NCBI GenBank assembly: GCA_022448645.1
Contig: JAKVBZ010000003.1
Coordinates: forward strand, 84,389 to 148,388
Direction of reading: 5' to 3'
From: Pirellulaceae bacterium
Lineage (GTDB): Bacteria; Planctomycetota; Planctomycetia; Pirellulales; Pirellulaceae
DNA length: 64,000 bases
The translations under genes and the position numbers were made by a program. Every line of letters begins with the position of its first letter. The stretch's first letter is position 1. This document shows, piece by piece, positions 36,540 to 45,540 of the stretch. The notes under the pieces were generated by a model. The model was not told where the DNA came from. It was given only the letters and a program-made list of their open reading frames with translations, and ran no database searches.

Positions 36540-38039
36540 ATGAACAGGCGTGTATGCCCACATTGTCAGCATGTGATAACCGCTATTTCTACTGCAGGAG
36601 CTGCTGTTGATGCATGCCCGCAATGCGGAATTGCCTTGGAAATACAAAGCGCTCTCGAGGAGACCGGAAATGTTGCGCTGGAGGATGTGGATTTGGAAAC
36701 GCTTGTCGCTGCGGAAGCTTCGGAACCCGAGGATTCTGACGAGTCAGAACAAACCTGTCCTCAAGATGCCGATACGTCTGTGGACATCGTCTCGCCCACA
36801 CTGGAAACTACTGGACCATTTCCTCGGGAACCAGCAGTTCCTCGGGAACCAGCAGAGAACGTTGCCGCATCCGTTACAAGACGAGAACCGTACGCCGGTA
36901 TTTCGGTTGCTAGATTTTGTCCGCAGAAAAACAAGAGCCGCCTCCGCACATTCGTTGCCTGTCTATTGTTGGCGATCGTAATCGTTCCAGTTGCTCAAGG
37001 TGTTCTTTGGTGGTTGCCCGGGAATTGGGGACAAGATCCTTTGGGATTGGCACCTGTGGTTAGTGGGTATGTTCCCTCGATCGTACCGGCTAAGTTCTAT
37101 CTGTCTGATGACAGCAAGGCCTCCCGCCCCAATCGGTTGCAGAGCCTATCGCATGTCGAGCATTCGAGTGGGGACTCGGATGAGGCGACTCCGCCGACCC
37201 AACTCGTCGACGAATCCAGCAATGCTATGAGGTCCCAACACGGGGAAACGACGGTTGTGCGCGTCGATCCAGGCCAAGTTGTAGTTCTTTCCCATACGCA
37301 AGAAGATTCGGGGGTCGCTGCCATTCAGCCTGCTGAGGAACTGACGGATCCCGCCCATCTGATCGCTGGCAACGAATTCGCAGAGGAAAAAGATTTAGCA
37401 GATCTACAAGCGGACTTAACGGCAGAAGAAGAATGGGAGGAACCAGAGATTGCCGTTTTGCCCTCGGTGATGAGTGCACCAACGTTCATCGCCGAAGACC
37501 TGCATGAAGTGTTCCGTCGTGCTGAGCAGTTTCACGCTGAATTCATGTTGGCGACGATGGATGACAAAAGAAGCATGGTATCCGACTGGCAGTTGGCACT
37601 GAACGAACTAGGTGAAAAGGTGGCTTACTTAGAAGGCTCTGCCCAGGATACCTCGTCAGCATTGACCATGTTGACGGATTGGTGTCTGGAACTTGCTACT
37701 GACGAAAAGGCATTGAATCTGGTGTCTCGCAGCGCAAGATCGTGGCTCTCCGTTCCCAATCGAACGCACTCGGGGATCTTCCTGGCTGGTACGGTTCAAG
37801 CAGTCAGGAATCAAGCCAGGTATCAAGAGCTTTACGTAGTGCAACCGTTGAAGACGGGGCGTGCTCTGGAAACATTCATCCTGTTTCCACAACAGGATCC
37901 TGAATCGAGGTCTTGGGGTACAGGTGACAAGGTCATCGTTTTGGGGGCCATCATCGAAGATCCAGAGATCCGGGTGTCTGGATATGAAGGCCCTTCCAGG
38001 CCCTTGATTTGGACTGGGCTCATCGTGCCGGTTGAATAG
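36540..38039 (+). CDS. zinc-ribbon membrane protein, unknown function
   Basis: A 499-residue protein. Two Cys pairs (CPHC at 5-8 and CPQC at ~27-30) form a putative N-terminal zinc ribbon. An acidic low-complexity linker and a Pro-Arg-Glu-Pro-Ala repeat follow. A transmembrane helix at ~140-160 (TFVACLLLAIVIVPVAQGVLWWL) comes next, then a long extracytoplasmic part. Its C-terminal ~100 residues look beta-rich and OB-like (GIFLAGTVQAVRNQARYQELYVV, TGDKVIVLGAIIEDP). The topology puts the ribbon in the cytoplasm. Function unknown. Confidence 0.65.
   Translation: MNRRVCPHCQHVITAISTAGAAVDACPQCGIALEIQSALEETGNVALEDVDLETLVAAEASEPEDSDESEQTCPQDADTSVDIVSPTLETTGPFPREPAVPREPAENVAASVTRREPYAGISVARFCPQKNKSRLRTFVACLLLAIVIVPVAQGVLWWLPGNWGQDPLGLAPVVSGYVPSIVPAKFYLSDDSKASRPNRLQSLSHVEHSSGDSDEATPPTQLVDESSNAMRSQHGETTVVRVDPGQVVVLSHTQEDSGVAAIQPAEELTDPAHLIAGNEFAEEKDLADLQADLTAEEEWEEPEIAVLPSVMSAPTFIAEDLHEVFRRAEQFHAEFMLATMDDKRSMVSDWQLALNELGEKVAYLEGSAQDTSSALTMLTDWCLELATDEKALNLVSRSARSWLSVPNRTHSGIFLAGTVQAVRNQARYQELYVVQPLKTGRALETFILFPQQDPESRSWGTGDKVIVLGAIIEDPEIRVSGYEGPSRPLIWTGLIVPVE
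36820..36855 (+). repeat. 18-bp tandem repeat inside a coding region
   Basis: Two perfect adjacent copies of TTCCTCGGGAACCAGCAG (36820-36837 and 36838-36855) encode consecutive PREPA-like peptides in the linker of the zinc-ribbon protein. The copies keep the frame. Such a repeat can expand or contract by slippage. Confidence 0.9.
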
Positions 38040-38168
38040 TGGACCCCGACAACCGATCGCACGCGGCTACTGAAGACTAGCCAACAAAAGAGGTACAACA
38101 GGTCGTTTGTCTAGCAACGCTCGCCTGTGTGTCTCATTCCTCGTCCTTACTTAGATTTACCCTGTCGA

Positions 38169-39158
38169 CTAACGGGAGGATGTAACGATGTTCCCCGTAG
38201 CCAGGAATTCTGCCGTGGATCCACTTCCCAAATCGGTTTCAATGTGAATCCGCTCGTTGACCTTTCTCGGTTTACCCTGGGCAGCAAAGGTAACGGGTAA
38301 GATATGGGTCCGTTGAGGCTCGGCCGAAGTCTCAAATTCAAAAGAGTCGTCTTCACATTCAATGTTGACGATGCGAAACGGCTGGTCTCCACGGACAACG
38401 ATCTTTTTGGATTTCTGCTCACCAATGGGAATGTCTCCCAAAGCTAGCGATGCCGGACTTACGGTGATCGAGCTGAGTACACGTCCTTCGACTGGTAATT
38501 CAATCGTGCGTGCCTTGGCATCGTTGGTAACCAGGGTCAATCGGTCATGGAGATATCCCGGCTCGGCGGTAGGCTTAAGACGTACGAGCATTACATAACT
38601 GACTCGTTCGTCGGTCCGCACAGACTCTTCCAGTTCGACTTCATAGTTGGAATTCGTGCTCCGGACGTCGACGATCTGCCAATCGGGACGCCCCGCATAT
38701 TCAATGGCGATTGTTTTTTCCGTCGTCACACCGCGACGTACTTTGCCGAATTCAACGACACCCGGCTGCATGACAACATCGCGCCGGACATGACCACGGA
38801 TGTTCAATTGCACTTCGGCCGGAAACGGCTGATCGAAGGTGACGGTTACCACCGATGTTTTTATACCGATGTGAGCCACGGTGTCGAATTGGCATACGAT
38901 CTGGCCCGTTTCCCAAGTTTTGAGAGTTTGTTGTGAAATGACGGGAATCGTACAGCCACAACTCGAGCGAACACCAGTAATGTGAACATCTTCTTCATAC
39001 TCGTTCGTCACTTCGAAGATGAATTCAGGTTTGCTGCCTCGAGCCAAGACTCCAAAGTCGTGGGTTCTTGTTTTAAACATCTTTCGCGCCCATTCTTGTC
39101 CACTGCTGACGTTCCCAGTCAACAGCACCACGAATGGAATCACCCACAGTGTCCGCAT
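38169..39158 (-). CDS. secreted DUF1573 protein
   Basis: A 329-residue exported protein with a signal peptide (1-20, WVIPFVVLLTGNVSSG). A DUF1573 domain has the hallmark SSCGCTIP motif at about residues 64-71. Two further Ig-like segments follow (VVEFGKVRRGVTTEKTI, SLALGDIPIGEQKSKKIVV). DUF1573 proteins are ASH/Hydin-like beta sandwiches, abundant in planctomycetes and Bacteroidetes, with no defined function. Monocistronic. Confidence 0.85.
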   Translation of the reverse strand: MRTLWVIPFVVLLTGNVSSGQEWARKMFKTRTHDFGVLARGSKPEFIFEVTNEYEEDVHITGVRSSCGCTIPVISQQTLKTWETGQIVCQFDTVAHIGIKTSVVTVTFDQPFPAEVQLNIRGHVRRDVVMQPGVVEFGKVRRGVTTEKTIAIEYAGRPDWQIVDVRSTNSNYEVELEESVRTDERVSYVMLVRLKPTAEPGYLHDRLTLVTNDAKARTIELPVEGRVLSSITVSPASLALGDIPIGEQKSKKIVVRGDQPFRIVNIECEDDSFEFETSAEPQRTHILPVTFAAQGKPRKVNERIHIETDLGSGSTAEFLATGNIVTSSR

Positions 39159-39664
39159 AATTTACACGCCTCCGTTTCGTGTATGTAGCCAAATAACCTG
39201 CCGGACAGCGGCCAGCCCCTGTAGGTGGCACGGACGTTACCATTCACGTATCGGTAAAATCGTGATGGATCGTGAAACGTCGACAATCTGCATGCAGCAA
39301 GCAATGAACGCATCATGGATCGTCACTGGAGTGGATTCTAGCACCAACAGCGGTAACCACGTTTAGTGACATTCTTAAATATTAGTATTGATGGCACGAA
39401 TTCGGCAAGAATGAATCTTCCTGCTAGGACCATAAACCCACGGAGGATTTAACTTTCCCCCGAGTGACGCTAGAATACTCGACTTGGCCGTCGTCACTCG
39501 ATTCCTCGCTAGATGCGTTCGATTATGCGTGGTACACGGTAAATTCGTAACGTGGGAACCGTGCTGACTGAGCGTAACAGCCGGTTGGCTCCACGGCACA
39601 TTATCCACTTGCTAGCAGCACTGCTAGCAAGCTCGCACCAAAAAAAAGCGACCTGAAAGAAGCC
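39159..39664. other. intergenic region upstream of ffh
   Basis: A 506-base divergent spacer between the DUF1573 gene and ffh. It contains a perfect 11-bp inverted repeat 34 bases before the ffh start (separate entry). Otherwise no gene or RNA is recognised. Confidence 0.5.
39608..39631 (+). promoter_or_regulatory. perfect inverted repeat in the ffh leader
   Basis: The arms CTTGCTAGCAG (39608-39618) and CTGCTAGCAAG (39621-39631) are perfect complements separated by CA. The element ends 33 bases before the ffh ATG and is followed by an A-run, not a T-run, so it is not an intrinsic terminator. It may be an operator or a leader hairpin affecting ffh expression. Confidence 0.55.
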
Positions 39665-41149
39665 ATGTTTGAATCTCTGCAAGACAGCCTGCAATCGGCG
39701 ATGAAGAGTTTGCGAGGCAAAGGCAAGCTCACCGAAAATAACATGCGAGATGGACTGAATCTCGTAGAACAAGCGCTGTTAGACGCTGACGTGAGTTATT
39801 CGGTGGTGACTGACTTCATGGCTCGGGTCAACGAACAGGCGATCGGTCAAAAGGTTTTACTTTCACTCGCGCCTGACGAGCAGTTGATGTCGATCGTGTA
39901 CCAGGGTTTGGTCGACATTTTGGGGCCCGTCGACCCGTCACTTCATTTGCGAGGTGATGTCACCGTCCTCATGCTATGTGGCCTGCAAGGTTCCGGTAAA
40001 ACCACGACCTGTGGAAAACTCGGACGTCTCATCCAGCAAGACGGCAAACAAGCGATGCTTTGCGCGGCCGACTTGCAACGGCCCGCCGCCGTGGAACAGC
40101 TTCACGTCATTGGTCAGGAGCTAAACATTCCAGTTTACTCCGAAGAAGGCGCAACTGACCCCATCCTTGTCTGTCAGAACGCCGTCAAAAAGGCAAAGGC
40201 CGAAGGAATCTCGGTATTAATTCTCGATACGGCCGGTCGTCTCGCAATCGATGAAGAACTTATGGATCAATTGTCTACTATCGATAAGCGAGTTGGGCCG
40301 GACCAAGCATACCTTGTGGTCGATGGCATGACCGGACAGGACGCCGTCAACAGCGCCCAAGCCTTTAACGAGGCACTGGAACTGGATGGCGTCATTATGA
40401 CCAAGCTAGATGGAGACGCACGTGGCGGGGCACTGTTGTCGGTCAAACACGTCACCGGAGTACCAGTCAAATTCATCGGTACTGGTGAACGTTTCGATGC
40501 CCTGGAACCGTTCCACCCAGATCGAATGGCAGGTCGAATTCTGGGTGAAGGTGATTTGATGACGATGGTTGAAACAGCTCAGCGTGAGTTGGACCAAGAA
40601 GCACTAGCAGAAACAGAAGCCCGTTTACGAGAAGGCGTCTTTACCCTTGACGATTTCCGCAAACAACTTTCACAAATCTCCCGTCCGGGTTTAATGCAAA
40701 AGATGGTTGGAATGCTGCCAGGAATGGGCGACATGAACAAAATGATGGGGGACGTCGATGAGTCCGATTTTAAGCAGCTGTTTGGAATCATCGACTCGAT
40801 GACTCCAGAGGAGCGACGTAATCCCAGTCAAACCATTGATCCCAGCCGTCGTCAACGCATTGCCAACGGGGCTGGTGTCGATCCTAGCCAAGTGAATGAA
40901 CTCGTTAAACAGTTTGATGGTATGGCGAGTATGGCAAAGATGATGGCAGGCAAAGGTATGGGAGACCGTATGAAAATGGTGCGGGAAATGCAAAAAGGGG
41001 GCATGATGGACCCAGGACGCAAATTGGCCCGCCCCAAACAGAGTACCGGCAAACGTCTCACTCCCAAAGAACGAGCCAAGCTCAAGAAGCAACGTGAACG
41101 GGAAAAACGCAAACGCAATCGCGAAAAACGCGATGGCTCGGCCAGTTGA
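39665..41149 (+). CDS. ffh: signal recognition particle protein Ffh
   Basis: A 494-residue SRP54 GTPase that binds signal peptides and SRP RNA. It has an N domain, then a G domain with P-loop GLQGSGKTTTCGKL at about 104-117, DTAGR and TKLDGDARGG. A Met-rich M domain starts near residue 330 (MQKMVGMLPGMGDMNKMM). The C-terminus has a strongly basic tail (KKQREREKRKRNREKR), somewhat longer than in E. coli. A hairpin follows at 41179-41212. Confidence 0.97.
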   Translation: MFESLQDSLQSAMKSLRGKGKLTENNMRDGLNLVEQALLDADVSYSVVTDFMARVNEQAIGQKVLLSLAPDEQLMSIVYQGLVDILGPVDPSLHLRGDVTVLMLCGLQGSGKTTTCGKLGRLIQQDGKQAMLCAADLQRPAAVEQLHVIGQELNIPVYSEEGATDPILVCQNAVKKAKAEGISVLILDTAGRLAIDEELMDQLSTIDKRVGPDQAYLVVDGMTGQDAVNSAQAFNEALELDGVIMTKLDGDARGGALLSVKHVTGVPVKFIGTGERFDALEPFHPDRMAGRILGEGDLMTMVETAQRELDQEALAETEARLREGVFTLDDFRKQLSQISRPGLMQKMVGMLPGMGDMNKMMGDVDESDFKQLFGIIDSMTPEERRNPSQTIDPSRRQRIANGAGVDPSQVNELVKQFDGMASMAKMMAGKGMGDRMKMVREMQKGGMMDPGRKLARPKQSTGKRLTPKERAKLKKQREREKRKRNREKRDGSAS

Positions 41150-41530
41150 TGCCCAAATAGGACGATTGGGTGATCTTTAATGAGCTGCTATGGAGACTGG
41201 GAGCAGCTCATTTCGGCAGTGCCGGCCTCCTGCAGGGCATGCCCGCGCTCGTCATGAAACTAATCGGAGGAGGCTAACCCCCGGTTCCTGAAGGCGGAAA
41301 CAGCGGAAATTCCCCGAGTATGTGGTCTCCAGCCGACTCTTCCGGACGCCAATCGGTTGAACTATCCCTCCAACTTCGCCCGAGTTAGAAATGTAACCTC
41401 CAATAGGGGTAGTCAAGCCAAGAAAAATTCGCCAAAATATTGGGCTTGGCACAAAGTGGCTTCCGACGGAGTCACGGCCGCCTGTTGTCGTATTGCACCT
41501 AACGATCACTATTCTTCCGGAGACACACTT
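41150..41530. other. ffh-rpsP intergenic region
   Basis: A 381-base spacer. It starts with a terminator-like hairpin (41179-41212) and must contain the promoter of the rpsP-trmD-rplS operon. I looked for SRP RNA here because of the ffh context and found no conserved SRP RNA loop sequence. Confidence 0.45.
41179..41212 (+). terminator. hairpin after ffh
   Basis: Perfect 11-bp arms AATGAGCTGCT (41179-41189) and AGCAGCTCATT (41202-41212) enclose a 12-base loop, 30 bases after the ffh stop. Only TT follows, so termination would be inefficient or factor-assisted. Confidence 0.55.
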
Positions 41531-41950
41531 TTGGCAGTTCGCATACGCATGAAACGATTAGGACGCCGGCACCGACCATTTTTTCGGATTTGTGCAGTCG
41601 ATAGTCGACGTCCCAGGGACGGCCGAGTGCTAGAAGAACTAGGCACTTATGATCCTATGGTGAAGGAAACGGATGCAAGAGCTGTGCTGAACGGTGAACG
41701 AATCGATTATTGGTTGGGTGTTGGCGCCCAACCGAGTGATAAGGTAAAGGTTCTCATTAAGAAGTACGGCAGTAGTGGAACTCATTTGGAACTACAAAAA
41801 CAGGCGCTCGAACGGTTGCAACCTAAGCCTAAGCCGGTTGTTCAGCCAAGTGCTGCATCCACCACAGATTCAGAAGACGATGCTTCTAGTGGTGATGAAG
41901 CAGGCACGGGAGAAGCCGCTGATTTAGAAGAGTCAACGCAGGCTGAATAG
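41531..41950 (+). CDS. rpsP: 30S ribosomal protein S16
   Basis: A 139-residue protein. The family N-terminus AVRIRMKRLGRRHRPFFRI fixes the start at TTG 41531, with GGAG 8 bases upstream (41519-41522). The frame is open further upstream to ATG 41357, but those 58 residues do not belong to S16. The S16 core covers ~1-80. A Pro/Lys stretch and a very acidic tail (~95-139) follow, much longer than the ~82-residue E. coli protein. First gene of the rpsP-trmD-rplS-yraN operon. Confidence 0.95.
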   Translation: MAVRIRMKRLGRRHRPFFRICAVDSRRPRDGRVLEELGTYDPMVKETDARAVLNGERIDYWLGVGAQPSDKVKVLIKKYGSSGTHLELQKQALERLQPKPKPVVQPSAASTTDSEDDASSGDEAGTGEAADLEESTQAE

Positions 41951-41999
41951 CTGCTGCTACACGTGTCGCTTGTGGGCCAGCAGCAGTCAGGTGACCGAC

Positions 42000-42695
42000 A
42001 TGCGATTCGATGTGTTGACGCTTTTTCCGGAAATGTTTCCGGGCTACCTCGGACAAAGTGTCCTAAGACGCGCAATCGACAATGCCTTGGTGGATGTTCA
42101 ACTGCATAACATCCGAGACTGGGCGAACGACAAACACAATATGGTAGATGATCGGCCGTTCGGCGGCGGTCCCGGGATGGTCTTGATGGTCCAACCGGTC
42201 GTCGAGTGTGTCGAAGCAGTCCAGGCCATGGGACAACAACCAGGTCACTTGATTGCCTTGACCCCCAGTGGTCACCGACTTGATCAAGCGACCGTCGAGC
42301 GACTTGGTCGTTGTCCTCGTCTGGTACTCCTTTGCGGACGCTATGAAGGGTTCGATCAACGAGTTTTCGATATTTTACAACCTGAAGAAATCTCCATTGG
42401 TGACTTTGTTCTCAATGGAGGTGAAGTGGCAGCCATGGTCATGATCGACACTGTGGTTCGCTTGGTGCCGGGCGTCTTAGGAGACGCACGCAGTAACCAA
42501 TTGGACTCGTTTTCTGGCCATGATCGTTGGCTAGAACACGCACAATATACGAGGCCGCGCGAGTTTCGCGGACTCCAAGTGCCCGAAGTTTTGCTGGGCG
42601 GAAATCACGAACAGATCGAACGCTGGCGCAGAGAGCAAAGTTATCAACGCACGTTGGACCGGCGATCCGATTTATTGGACACCGAACCCCACTAA
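42000..42695 (+). CDS. trmD: tRNA (guanine-N1-)-methyltransferase TrmD
   Basis: A 231-residue SPOUT methyltransferase that makes m1G37 in tRNA. The start at ATG 42000 gives the family N-terminus MRFDVLTLFPEMF, with AGGTGA 6 bases upstream. The trefoil-knot motifs LLCGRYEGFDQRV and ISIGDFVLNGGEVAAMV are present. It follows rpsP by 49 bases; rimM, usual between them in many bacteria, is absent. Confidence 0.96.
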   Translation: MRFDVLTLFPEMFPGYLGQSVLRRAIDNALVDVQLHNIRDWANDKHNMVDDRPFGGGPGMVLMVQPVVECVEAVQAMGQQPGHLIALTPSGHRLDQATVERLGRCPRLVLLCGRYEGFDQRVFDILQPEEISIGDFVLNGGEVAAMVMIDTVVRLVPGVLGDARSNQLDSFSGHDRWLEHAQYTRPREFRGLQVPEVLLGGNHEQIERWRREQSYQRTLDRRSDLLDTEPH

Positions 42696-42785
42696 TAAAG
42701 AAACCTCGATTTTTGCAATACTGTCGAATATATTTCCCTAGTAGTATTGTGAAAAAAGATCCTGCTTCATTGGAGATCATCGAAG

Positions 42786-43145
42786 ATGAGCCAACAACTC
42801 CTGGAAAAAGTTGAAGAATCCAGCCGTAATGAAAACGTTCCCGAATTTGAAATCGGGGATACTGTGGATGTACACACACGTATCCTCGAAGGCGACAAAG
42901 AACGGATTCAAGTCTTCAACGGAGTCGTCATCGCACGCAGCGGTTCTGGAACACGCGAAATGTTTACCGTACGGCGCATCGTAGCTGGCGAAGGAGTTGA
43001 ACGAAAGTTTCCCGTGCTTTCACCGCGGATTGCGAATATCGAAGTCAAACGATCGGGTATTGTACGGCGTGCAAAACTTTACTTTCTCAGAGATCGCGTC
43101 GGTAAGGCGGTACGATTGAAAGAACGCCGCCGCAAAACGTCTTAG
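42786..43145 (+). CDS. rplS: 50S ribosomal protein L19
   Basis: A 119-residue ribosomal protein with typical L19 motifs: [39 protein letters not shown] and [20 protein letters not shown]. Normal length. It lies 90 bases after trmD and 25 bases before yraN, on the same strand. Confidence 0.97.
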   Translation: MSQQLLEKVEESSRNENVPEFEIGDTVDVHTRILEGDKERIQVFNGVVIARSGSGTREMFTVRRIVAGEGVERKFPVLSPRIANIEVKRSGIVRRAKLYFLRDRVGKAVRLKERRRKTS

Positions 43146-43170
43146 TCAGACGTCTTGGTCGATCGTAACT

Positions 43171-43602
43171 ATGAATCCGCTTAACGCGCTCTTCGCCTGG
43201 TGGAATGTCACTACCCAAGCCTCCTCTTCGTTGGGTCAACGAGGTGAAGCTGTAGCTGAGAAGTTTCTCCGAAAACTAGGGTACCGCATTCTTGCGCGTA
43301 ACTATCGAAACAAACTGGGAGAAATTGATCTGATTGCTATCGACGGACACACAGTTGTCTTTGTCGAAGTGAAAACCCGCACTGATCACCGAGCCGGGTG
43401 TCCGACCGAAGCGGTGACAGCCGACAAACAACGACAGCTGACCAAGCTCGCACTCAGCTACCTAAAACGCTATCGTCTGCTTGAACATGCGGCCCGATTC
43501 GATGTCGTTGCCATCACCTGGACTGAGCCTGCCGAGACTCCCGCTGTAACGCACCTACAGCACGCGTTTCCGGCGATTGGGCTGAGACAAATGTTCAGCT
43601 GA
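43171..43602 (+). CDS. YraN/UPF0102-family nuclease-like protein
   Basis: A 143-residue protein of the UPF0102 family. It has a PD-(D/E)xK-type nuclease core: GQRGEAVAEKFL, NYRNKLGEIDLIAIDG and VVFVEVKTRTD. The exact function is unknown, with a role in DNA processing often suggested. It commonly follows rplS or rnhB, as here. Confidence 0.9.
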   Translation: MNPLNALFAWWNVTTQASSSLGQRGEAVAEKFLRKLGYRILARNYRNKLGEIDLIAIDGHTVVFVEVKTRTDHRAGCPTEAVTADKQRQLTKLALSYLKRYRLLEHAARFDVVAITWTEPAETPAVTHLQHAFPAIGLRQMFS

Positions 43603-43787
43603 AACGACAGCGTCAGTAAGTTGGAGATTTCGAACGCTCCATGCCACTCATTATGGTGGTGCCAAAGTGGGTAGTGTTGGGCTTGTGCCGGACTGCTTCT
43701 AAGCGAGGCACATTCTTTCTATTCCCGGAGGTACATTTATTCTGATCGTAAGGATTGTTCAAGCTGTACCAATTGTATGACCGAAGA

Positions 43788-43811
43788 AACTAGACAACAT
43801 TACGTCTAGTT
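43788..43811 (+). promoter_or_regulatory. inverted repeat in the leader of the BBP7 gene
   Basis: The arms AACTAGAC (43788-43795) and GTCTAGTT (43804-43811) are perfect complements around an 8-base loop, 31 bases before the BBP7 start codon. The element could be an operator or a 5'-UTR stem. There is no T-run. Confidence 0.4.
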
Positions 43812-43842
43812 CTCTAGATATGTACAGAGGGGTGCAGTACCG

Positions 43843-45465
43843 ATGGCTCTGCAAGCAAACACATTTCGAGCTGTTATCGATCTTCGGCAAACCATTCGCT
43901 GGCTAGCGCTCGTCGCAATCGTCAGCCTACCCTGGATCACGCCAGGACGCGTGCTAGCGGAAGAGTCAAAGTATTCGTCCGACGAGTTAGCCAATTGGTA
44001 TGGCACTGACGGCATGATTCACTCCGGCAAAAGGAGTAACTCTATCCGCCGAACCGTTCCACGTGTTCAGCGACCCCAGACTAGGGCCAAGCGTGCTATC
44101 GATGGTTGGTTGTCCAAGGAAAGCCCACAGCATTCGCAGCTGAAATCAACGGGTGCCTTAAATGAATCTACGGACACCGAACAGCTCAAGGCGGCCAGAG
44201 GAAATCTCGCCCAACGAATTGGTTCTTCTGTGTCATTGCGCAGAAATGCTATCCAGTCAGCATTGGAAGAAACCGTTTTGGAACCGGAAGCCGACAGCGA
44301 AGAGTTGGTACTGATTACTCCAGAAAAACTGGATGATGCTGGATTGGCCTGTGATGGCTGTGACCTGGATGGCGCGGGATGCTGCGACGGTTGTGATACG
44401 ACCTGTCAGGACTGTGTGATGGGATTGGAAGTTCGCGTGGAAGGTCTGTTGTGGTGGACCGACGGCTTTGACTCGCCACCACTTGTCACTACCAGTCCTT
44501 CAAACACTCCAGACCCGAGTACCGCAGGTGTTTTGGGGCAAACGGGCACGAGTATCCTTTTTGGTGGCGACGACATGACGGGTGGCATTCGAGCGGGTGG
44601 GCGTTACTCGGTCACAAAATGGCTCAGTCCCTGTAGTGCCATTGATGCCAGTTACCTGCACTTGGGCCGTAAGCGAGAAGATTTTTCCGTCGGTGGAAGC
44701 GATGACCCTATCGTAGCGCGACCGTTTTTTAATGTAGAACTCGGAGCAGAAGGCTCAGGTATCACGGCCTTCCCTGGTGTCTCTTCCGGAACACTTGATG
44801 TTGTCGCCACGTCCGAATTCGACCTGTTCGATGTCAATTTCCGTCGATCTATGTGTCAGGGTTGTGGTTTTCGCGTCGATCTACTTGCCGGTTACCGCTA
44901 CAGTCGACTGAATGAGGATCTCAACATCCACGATGTGAATGAAGCAATCTCCGATCTGGCCGCCGGTACGATCTTCGATATTCGCGATTCTTTCGATACT
45001 GAAAGCCAGTTTCACGGTGGACAGTTGGGATTGCTTGCCGAAATCCAGCAGAACTGCTGGACTTTTGAATTGCTCATGAAGGTTGCGCTCGGTAATACTC
45101 AGTCAACAGTCGATATTGACGGATCTACTATCACCACACCAGACGTCGGTGATGCTGTCAATCTAGACGGTGGTTTCCTCGCGTTGCAATCCAACATGGG
45201 AGAGGTGACCGATAACGACATAGCAGTCCTGCCAGAGTTTGGAGTAACGATCAGCAGGCCTTTCGGATGCTGGCAAATTTCCGCCGGCTATTCATTCCTC
45301 TACTGGAGTCGAGTAGTGCGTCCGGGTGATCAGATTGATCGGAACTTGGATCCACGACAATTCCCACCGTCCGATGGTGGCAACCTACCTCAGCCTGAGC
45401 CTCGCTTTGAGTATACCGACTTTTGGGCTCAAGGAATCCGTCTAGGACTGGAGCGTGCTTGGTAG
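43843..45465 (+). CDS. BBP7-family outer-membrane beta-barrel protein
   Basis: A 540-residue protein. A long N-terminal signal region (~1-45, WLALVAIVSLPWITPGRVLA) is followed by a low-complexity linker. A Cys-rich block (CDGCD, CCDGCDTTCQDC, ~166-190) comes next, then a barrel-like domain of alternating beta strands (LEVRVEGLLWWTDG, TGGIRAGGRYSVTKWL, FRVDLLAGYRYSRL, WQISAGYSFLYW). This matches the BBP7 family found in planctomycetes. AGAGGGG about 11 bases upstream supports the start. It converges on the Calx-beta gene. Confidence 0.85.
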   Translation: MALQANTFRAVIDLRQTIRWLALVAIVSLPWITPGRVLAEESKYSSDELANWYGTDGMIHSGKRSNSIRRTVPRVQRPQTRAKRAIDGWLSKESPQHSQLKSTGALNESTDTEQLKAARGNLAQRIGSSVSLRRNAIQSALEETVLEPEADSEELVLITPEKLDDAGLACDGCDLDGAGCCDGCDTTCQDCVMGLEVRVEGLLWWTDGFDSPPLVTTSPSNTPDPSTAGVLGQTGTSILFGGDDMTGGIRAGGRYSVTKWLSPCSAIDASYLHLGRKREDFSVGGSDDPIVARPFFNVELGAEGSGITAFPGVSSGTLDVVATSEFDLFDVNFRRSMCQGCGFRVDLLAGYRYSRLNEDLNIHDVNEAISDLAAGTIFDIRDSFDTESQFHGGQLGLLAEIQQNCWTFELLMKVALGNTQSTVDIDGSTITTPDVGDAVNLDGGFLALQSNMGEVTDNDIAVLPEFGVTISRPFGCWQISAGYSFLYWSRVVRPGDQIDRNLDPRQFPPSDGGNLPQPEPRFEYTDFWAQGIRLGLERAW

Positions 45466-45482
45466 AAGATTCGTTTGGAAGG

Positions 45483-45526
45483 GTGATGCCGGTGCGATGG
45501 ATTCGCTTTCCATGCACCAGCATCAC
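45483..45526. terminator. long bidirectional hairpin between convergent genes
   Basis: Near-perfect arms of about 18-19 bases (45483-45501 and 45509-45526; GTGATGC...GATGGA pairing with TCCATGC...GCATCAC) with one bulge and one mismatch. It lies in the 75-base gap where BBP7 and the Calx-beta gene meet. It probably serves both transcripts. Confidence 0.7.
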
Positions 45527-45540
45527 GCGAAAACGTTGCT

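Noticed and set aside
41445..41470. Sigma-54 promoter before rpsP (TTGGCAC...)
   Set aside because: The -24-like TGGCAC is present, but the -12 GC does not fall at the required spacing, and sigma-54 control of a ribosomal operon is improbable.
41150..41530. SRP RNA gene next to ffh
   Set aside because: The spacer holds a strong hairpin, but I could not find the conserved GGAA-loop and AGCAG-type sequence of bacterial SRP RNA.
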